A DNA stretch of 64,000 nt from Paragordius varius (Eukaryota; Nematomorpha), in NCBI GenBank assembly GCA_964247055.1, contig OZ176054.1, forward strand, positions 7,316,001 through 7,380,000. Reading direction: 5' to 3'. Position 1 is the stretch's first letter. Every line of letters starts with the position of its first letter. Position numbers and translations under genes: made by a program. Shown here in pieces: positions 59,701 through 64,000 of this stretch. The notes beneath the pieces were generated by a model. The model did no database searches, was not told where the DNA came from, and saw only the letters and a list, made by a program, of their open reading frames with translations.

Positions 59701-60860
59701 CATATGCTTATATTATTTGAAAATTGATATGACTCCATATTTATTATCCCTAGGTCAATGATAGTTCTTTCAACTTGATTGGAGAATCTCAGGAGGAAGA
59801 TCGTCGCTTAATAGCTCAATTAACATTGGAAAAAATGGAAGATCTTTGTCTTCGTGATAAAAAGTAACATTTGTTTTTTTATTTTTTATCAAGACATTGT
59901 ATAAAACTTTTCTATCATATTATTAATTAAATATTTTTTGTCGATAGATCAAAAGGTGCTAAACACTCAATAGGTAAATCTGATGTTCCAGTTTCAGGTT
60001 ACGAACATTCCAATAACATGATACCATCTTCCAAATATCTTTTATCAAGCAGGCAAAATTCCATATCTGATATTTCTACTAGCCAGGGCTCTAATGTCGA
60101 ACAGCAACCTAATTTTAGATATCCTGGTCATAAAGGTGGGCCTAAATTAATACCCACGGAATCCTCGAGTAAAAATATGGCTATACGAGACTTGGTCGAT
60201 GAAAGCGGTGTTATAATGGCGAGAAAAACGCAGGAAAGCAATTATAAAGGCAGCACCACACAGGCCAGCGAAAGAAGGCAACAAGAGGAACAAGAATTAC
60301 GAAAACGACAAGCATACAAGGAAGCTCTCTTAACTGGAGAATTAATACCTCCCTCAATGCCACCGCCACCACCTATACCACCCCATCCTTCTTCGGGTAC
60401 AACTACGCCCGCTTCCAGATACCCTGGTCAAAATCCAGCAAAACACCCTGCTTCTTCCGGCATGTCTCATTCTAGCAGTGGAGAAAGTGGAAAAAGTGCA
60501 AAGGGTCCGGAAAGATTTTACGCACAAACCTATGAATCAGCGGGGGGAGCATTCATGCCGCCTTCTTCCACGATTAAGCGAGATGCTTTACAAAGTTCAA
60601 TGAAAAAACTTTGCGATGACACTAATAGAGCTTCCCAGGTTTCAAATTTATCTAATCAAAATTTGACATCAATAAGTCCGAATTCTCAAAACTCTGCTTT
60701 TATTTCACGAAATTACTCCTCACAAACAAATGGGAATAAAGGCTCAGAAAGGATAATGTCTGATTCCGAAAGCCTAAGAGAAAAAATAGATAAAGAGATT
60801 GTTGGGGATACGATGGGAAATCTGCGGAAAACATTTGCAGGCATATTCGGAGATTTATAG
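47768..60860 (+). CDS. SYN: Synapsin (11 exons)
   Basis: Synaptic-vesicle phosphoprotein that tethers vesicles; its C domain has an ATP-grasp fold. Exons: 47768-48789, 49120-49177, 49290-49381, 49709-49859, 50946-51035, 58109-58171, 59168-59313, 59402-59476, 59538-59640, 59754-59863, 59948-60860; 2,823 nt, about 940 residues. Domain A is LRRRFSSEE with a basophilic kinase site. Domain C reads [110 protein letters not shown] and [13 protein letters not shown]. The terminal domain E ends [14 protein letters not shown]. The glycine loop is NFHNGCGK where vertebrates have HAHSGMGK. The start is unresolved: domain A has no in-frame AUG upstream and a stop at 47756-47758, so it may start at UUG 47768, or an indel separates it from the ATG at 47764. 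Intron 5 holds TIMP and a hAT element. Confidence 0.95.
51308..53351 (-). CDS. TIMP: TIMP-like protein nested in a synapsin intron (5 exons)
   Basis: Homologue of tissue inhibitors of metalloproteinases, secreted regulators of matrix proteases. Exons 5' to 3': 53351-53108, 52978-52860, 52762-52660, 52245-52118, 51829-51308; phases close to 1,116 nt, 371 residues (vertebrate TIMPs are about 200-220). Recognisable text: [15 protein letters not shown] (matching the CSCSP..HPQ..FCNAD start of mature TIMP), [46 protein letters not shown] and a C-terminal Cys-rich tail ending [16 protein letters not shown] hydrophobic leader is at residues 1-30. An Asn/Ser-rich spacer of about 35 residues then precedes the domain, and the first Cys of the CxC motif is not visible. 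It lies antisense in synapsin intron 5, as Timp does in flies and TIMPs do in vertebrates. Protease inhibition is therefore doubtful, although the family call is secure. Confidence 0.88.
52292..52603. mobile_element. Inverted-repeat MITE in TIMP intron 3
   Basis: Ends 'atatcatttacatttcaaattc' and 'tgaatggtatata', with arm repeats of the AACAATTCAAATTAACCCTTG type and the family core ('aatataactcatcatta', 'ttttttcagtattat'). It occupies most of the TIMP intron 52659-52246, which itself lies within synapsin intron 5. Confidence 0.85.
53592..54279 (-). other. Possible unidentified exons upstream of TIMP
   Basis: Two minus-strand stretches look more protein-like than their surroundings. 54279-54019 (86 codons) reads [20 protein letters not shown] and [20 protein letters not shown]. 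At about 53720-53590 a frame reads [18 protein letters not shown] and [11 protein letters not shown], followed by a GT. Both are leucine-rich and helical in character, a little like ARM/HEAT repeats, but I recognise no family and the two are not linked by an obvious start or terminal exon. They could be a decayed or nested gene in synapsin intron 5, or chance. Confidence 0.25.
54876..57608. mobile_element. hAT transposon with intact ends and 8-bp duplication
   Basis: A 2,733-bp element beginning CAGGGGTGGCCACAC and ending with the complement of CAGGGGTGGCCAACGAG. It is flanked by an exact 8-bp target duplication TAATATAT (54868-54875 and 57609-57616), the hallmark of hAT insertion. It carries one minus-strand transposase gene (broken, listed separately) and sits in synapsin intron 5, upstream of TIMP. 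The perfect target duplication and limited decay suggest a fairly recent insertion. Confidence 0.93.
55435..57230 (-). pseudogene. hAT transposase, broken (zinc-finger BED-like N-terminus)
   Basis: Reads as a hAT transposase of the type behind GTF2IRD2/ZBED-like host genes. It has an N-terminal finger ([22 protein letters not shown], then [13 protein letters not shown]) at 57230-56847, a catalytic region ([27 protein letters not shown]) at 56743-56333, and the C-terminal dimerisation segment ([15 protein letters not shown], then [20 protein letters not shown]) at 56349-55516. It is interrupted by a stop at 56849-56847, a frameshift in a T run near 56710, a frameshift near 56350 and a stop at 55518-55516, after which homology continues to about 55435. 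It cannot make a full transposase, so any movement would need another source. Confidence 0.88.
57640..57860. repeat. Dispersed repeat related to the Kir-intron element
   Basis: The segment with 'cttcgtcaatagtaatcgtagactagtttcgtga' and 'cccatcattacgacacaact' matches the right arm of the element at 39797-40175 in reverse orientation. The other arm was not found, so this looks like a half copy. Located in synapsin intron 5, after the hAT element. Confidence 0.55.
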
Positions 60861-61168
60861 AATATATTTATGAATTTATTTATAAATGCTAACTAAATAT
60901 CTATTTATTTGGCTTAATGTGGTTGACCAATTCATTGGACTCATAAAAAATATATTTTAATGTGCTCTTTATTATTAATGTTTGTAGTACATGATCAAAT
61001 AAATGATATTATTTATTTCTATATTTTGAATTACAACTATTAACTTAAGTACTCCATAAACTCCTATTGATAATGTTAGAAATATATGGGATAGACTCTA
61101 CAACAAATAAATTTATTTGTGTACAATATAAAAATCACTGATGAAAATAGTGATCATACGCATTTTGT

Positions 61169-61517
61169 TATATACCATTAAAGTTTAAATACACCCTTAA
61201 ACAATTCAAATTCACCCTTGAATCAAATACACCCTTAAACAATTAGAATTCACCCTTGAACAATTCAAATTCACCATAAAATAAATTGTGTTTTTCAAGA
61301 TAAAAAATTACATGTATTTTTATATATTTTTAAAAATGAAAATTCGGTTAACCTTAATATAATACTGAAAAAGTAATAAACTATGCCATTAGAATTTATT
61401 TCTCATCAATAATGAGTTATATTAGCCCGAAAACACATAATTTATTTCTAGGATGAATTCGAATTGTTCAAGGGGGAATTGAATTGTTCAAGGGTGAATT
61501 TGTTGTAAATGGTATAT
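61169..61517. mobile_element. Inverted-repeat MITE downstream of synapsin
   Basis: Ends 'tataccattaaagtttaaatacaccc' and 'gttgtaaatggtatatt', with several AACAATTCAAATTCACCCTTG arm units and the shared core ('taataaactatgcc', 'gagttatattagcccgaaaacacataa'). It lies about 300 bp after the synapsin stop codon. Confidence 0.8.
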
Positions 61518-62679
61518 TTTGGCAGTAAATGTTTAAAATAAAATTGGCTGTTTGGCTCTGTTTAAGTTCGATTGGTATTTAAATTTTAGACTTTAAAGTT
61601 TATAAAAATGTATATAATAGAGCTTTTATTGATATTGGGTAATCATATTTTACAACAAATACCTCAAACATTATATTTTTAATTCACCACCCCTATGTTT
61701 TGTTTTCAAAAATATGGTATTAACTGTTTTATAGGTGTATAAAAATATGTTAATCGATTAAGGTTATTTTCTTACTTTTTGAAACAGTTTTAGACCCCAG
61801 ATTAATTTTAAAAATCGAACATTATAAAAAAGTATTTAAAATATTGGGCCAAGTTTAAAAATATAAATTATTTAGCTTTTACGCACATAATTCAAAATAT
61901 ACTTAGAAATGTAAAATAATTAAATATCCTCATCTCAAACTTTTTCGCCGCCATTTTCATGATTTTTCAAATCGCTAACACAACAACGATAAATTTATGT
62001 TATAGTTAGAATAATCTCCATTCAAAAGCTTCACTAACATTTTAGCAACCTTTATTTATATTTATTGATTATATCAGCTGTTTACTACAATTGATTGTTA
62101 TCCCAAATTTGGACTCTCGAAGTATAAAAACTGCTTAAAAATATAAGCTTTTTTATGGAACCCTTTGAAACAGTAGTTTATTTACAAGTCTAAGCTCTGG
62201 GCTATACAAAAATTATAATAAAGTGTTTAATACATCTATAAATTTAAGTTGGATTACTTCCACACGTGAAATTAATCACAGTTCCAACTCTAGACATGCC
62301 TCGGCTTTATATAAATTTTGATTATGCATCATAACTAAATATAATTTAATATAATTTTGAACTGATTATGAAAGAAAACCTTCAAATAATTTGTTTGACT
62401 AACACATATTAATATTGCATTAAGAATTAAAACCGATACCGCTTTCGGTTTCGTTAAGTAAAATTTATTGCCCATTTTTTTCCAATTTTATGACAAAAAA
62501 GGCTTTGATCAAATCGTTTCAGTACCATTTTTCTAAAATAATGTATTTTCATTAATCCAGATATAATTATTTGCAATAAAATATATTTTAACAAAGTATA
62601 CATATGATAAATGCAAAAATGTAAAACTTTTAAACAAAATAAAATACCATACTGCCTTTTTTAAGTTTACCTTCTACAG

Positions 62680-62958
62680 GCCCAGCATGATTGTTTTCTC
62701 CACTTTGTTATTGCGGATGACACGATAGTCACAAAAAAAGGAAAGGTTAAATTAAGTATTTTTATTGTATCAAGGACCATGCACCATATAATACTGACAA
62801 ATACTGCATGGCTGGTTGATAAATATATGCATATACATACCTTAAATGAGTTTATATAAAAATAAGTGATTAACTCTGGCTTAATAGAGTATTTTTAGGG
62901 CAGCGGTGCGACTACCACCGGTAGAGGTTTTGACAAGATCGAAAAATCCTCACATTAG
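62680..62958 (+). other. Candidate two-exon 3' end of an unknown gene
   Basis: After an acceptor (TTTACCTTCTACAG) an open 22-codon stretch reads AQHDCFLHFVIADDTIVTKK, then GK, ends at 62745 and is followed by GTTAAA. A second stretch after TATTTTTAG at 62899 keeps phase, reads GSGATTTGRGFDKIEKSSH and stops at 62956-62958. Base composition is clearly less AT-rich than the flanks. I do not recognise the family and found no upstream exon. It may be the tail of a small gene or chance. Confidence 0.3.
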
Positions 62959-63089
62959 GTAAAAATAAATATTTTGGTTGAATCTAAATGATTCATTTAA
63001 GTTATTTGTCATTACATTATATACTAAAAGCATAACTGTAAGTATTAGTTTTGTATATCAGCTTTAAGAGTCACTTTAAATCCGTCAAT

Positions 63090-63116
63090 ATGGGCGAGTT
63101 TCCTAAAATGAAAAAC
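63090..63116 (+). other. Candidate first coding exon at the window edge
   Basis: An ATG followed by nine codons (MGEFPKMKN) runs directly into GTAAGA, a good donor. With the short-first-exon pattern seen in UFSP2 and SEC14L, this could start a gene continuing to the right of the window. No downstream exon was identified, so this is speculative. Confidence 0.2.
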
Positions 63117-64000
63117 GTAAGAAAGCCGAATGCATACTCTTATTTTGGTATATACCCTTTATTTTATATACGACCATTACAATATTCATTTCTTATAAAA
63201 TGAATTAGCATATTCTAGAAACCTACCGACAGTGTAAAATTTCATTTAATAATGAAAAATCTGCACACGGTGTTAGAAAACATCTATCACCTCTTATTTA
63301 TTTTATTCAACTAAATTTCTATGGAATCGTATATTTTCCTGCTCATTGCAGACATATTTTGGAATTCAAAGGGTTTCATCAAAAATTCTAGGGTTTATAG
63401 CGTATTCTATGATGCACAAATAAATGACGACACAATATCTATTTTCAAAAATGCAAAGTAGCCTTTTTTCCGTAAAACGAGTAGCCTTAGTCTAATATAA
63501 TAAAAAATATTGCCTTAGCATGTATGAGACTCTATTCTCACTGTTTTCACTGATCCTCCCATCTAAAAGTTTTTAAAATTAGCTATCAAAAGGTATACAT
63601 ATTCGAACAGGTCTTAATAATGGATACCAAACTTAGGCCAAATAAGTTCTAACATGATGAGTTTGCTAATATCAACCAATAATTTGCTGTAACTTTCCTA
63701 AATGAAGCGTGAAAACACTCTATCTTAAGAATCTTGATATATTTTACTATCTAAATACATGTATTCTCTCATAAATATATAGGTAGGACTGATTTCGTAT
63801 ATTGTAGAGACATAAAGTATTTTGATTAAAATAATTTGAATTAAAAAAAATCCATTCTAAGCCCTTATAAAAAAATAAAATCTTGATAACTAATTATAAT
63901 CTCAAACATTAATGCACCATTTTTTTCAATTTTTATTATTAAATTTAAAAAATATATTTTATGGTGGGAAGCAGGATTGTTTCTGGCGATATTTTGTACG

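Larger units (their letters stand above)
61518..64000. other. Right-end region without a firm gene
   Basis: AT-rich DNA with no clear gene. Two weak coding hints are recorded separately (62680-62958 and 63090-63116). I see no further element with clear ends. Confidence 0.4.

Noticed and set aside
61930-61985. ATGAAAATGGCGGCGAAAAAG-like start on the minus strand
   Set aside because: The frame closes quickly, no following exon is seen, and similar 'aaaatggcggcgaaa' text occurs in repeats.

Overview
The window looks like nuclear DNA of a bilaterian animal with a very AT-rich, repeat-laden genome. The evidence is split genes with GT-AG introns and animal-specific families: synapsin, TIMP, an inward-rectifier K+ channel, a PRELI/CRAL-TRIO/GOLD SEC14-like protein, a UFM1 protease and mitochondrial pyruvate carrier 1. 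Seven introns are only 22-26 nt long. Several start codons sit about 10 nt downstream of an acceptor-like AG, which would fit spliced-leader trans-splicing. Tiny introns and trans-splicing are known from several invertebrate groups (flatworms, dicyemids and others). I cannot name the species.

Layout. 1-14.0 kb: three diverged tandem copies of a ~4 kb AT-rich unit with no intact gene; the third copy carries a 1.64 kb TA-target inverted-repeat element. 14.85-23.85 kb (minus): a 13-exon UFSP2-like UFM1 protease. 23.90-24.43 kb (plus): MPC1, head-to-head with UFSP2 (start codons 50 bp apart) and containing an apparent 4-nt microexon. 27.14-34.96 kb (minus): a 15-exon SEC14L1/5 homologue of about 1,199 residues with long low-complexity insertions. 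35.5-37.8 kb: a cluster of TA-target elements. 38.12-44.56 kb (plus): an inward-rectifier K+ channel with a very long N-terminus; one short stretch of the M2/slide region is not located. 47.77-60.86 kb (plus): synapsin in 11 exons. Its 7 kb fifth intron contains, on the opposite strand, a 5-exon TIMP gene and a decayed but structurally complete hAT transposon. The last 3 kb has only repeats and two weak candidate exons.

The genes come from different cell systems: UFMylation, mitochondrial pyruvate import, lipid transfer, membrane potential, the synaptic vesicle and extracellular protease control. Nothing suggests an operon, apart from the shared MPC1/UFSP2 start region. The synapsin/TIMP nesting is a long-conserved arrangement known from flies and vertebrates. 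Exon models were built by hand from homology, splice sites and phase. Where all phases close (UFSP2, MPC1, SEC14L, TIMP, synapsin) they are strong.

Mobile DNA is abundant: a MITE family with short repeats in its arms (six copies plus a fragment), hAT-type MITEs (three with 8-bp target duplications), a TA-target family and one autonomous-type hAT relic. Many of these lie inside introns.
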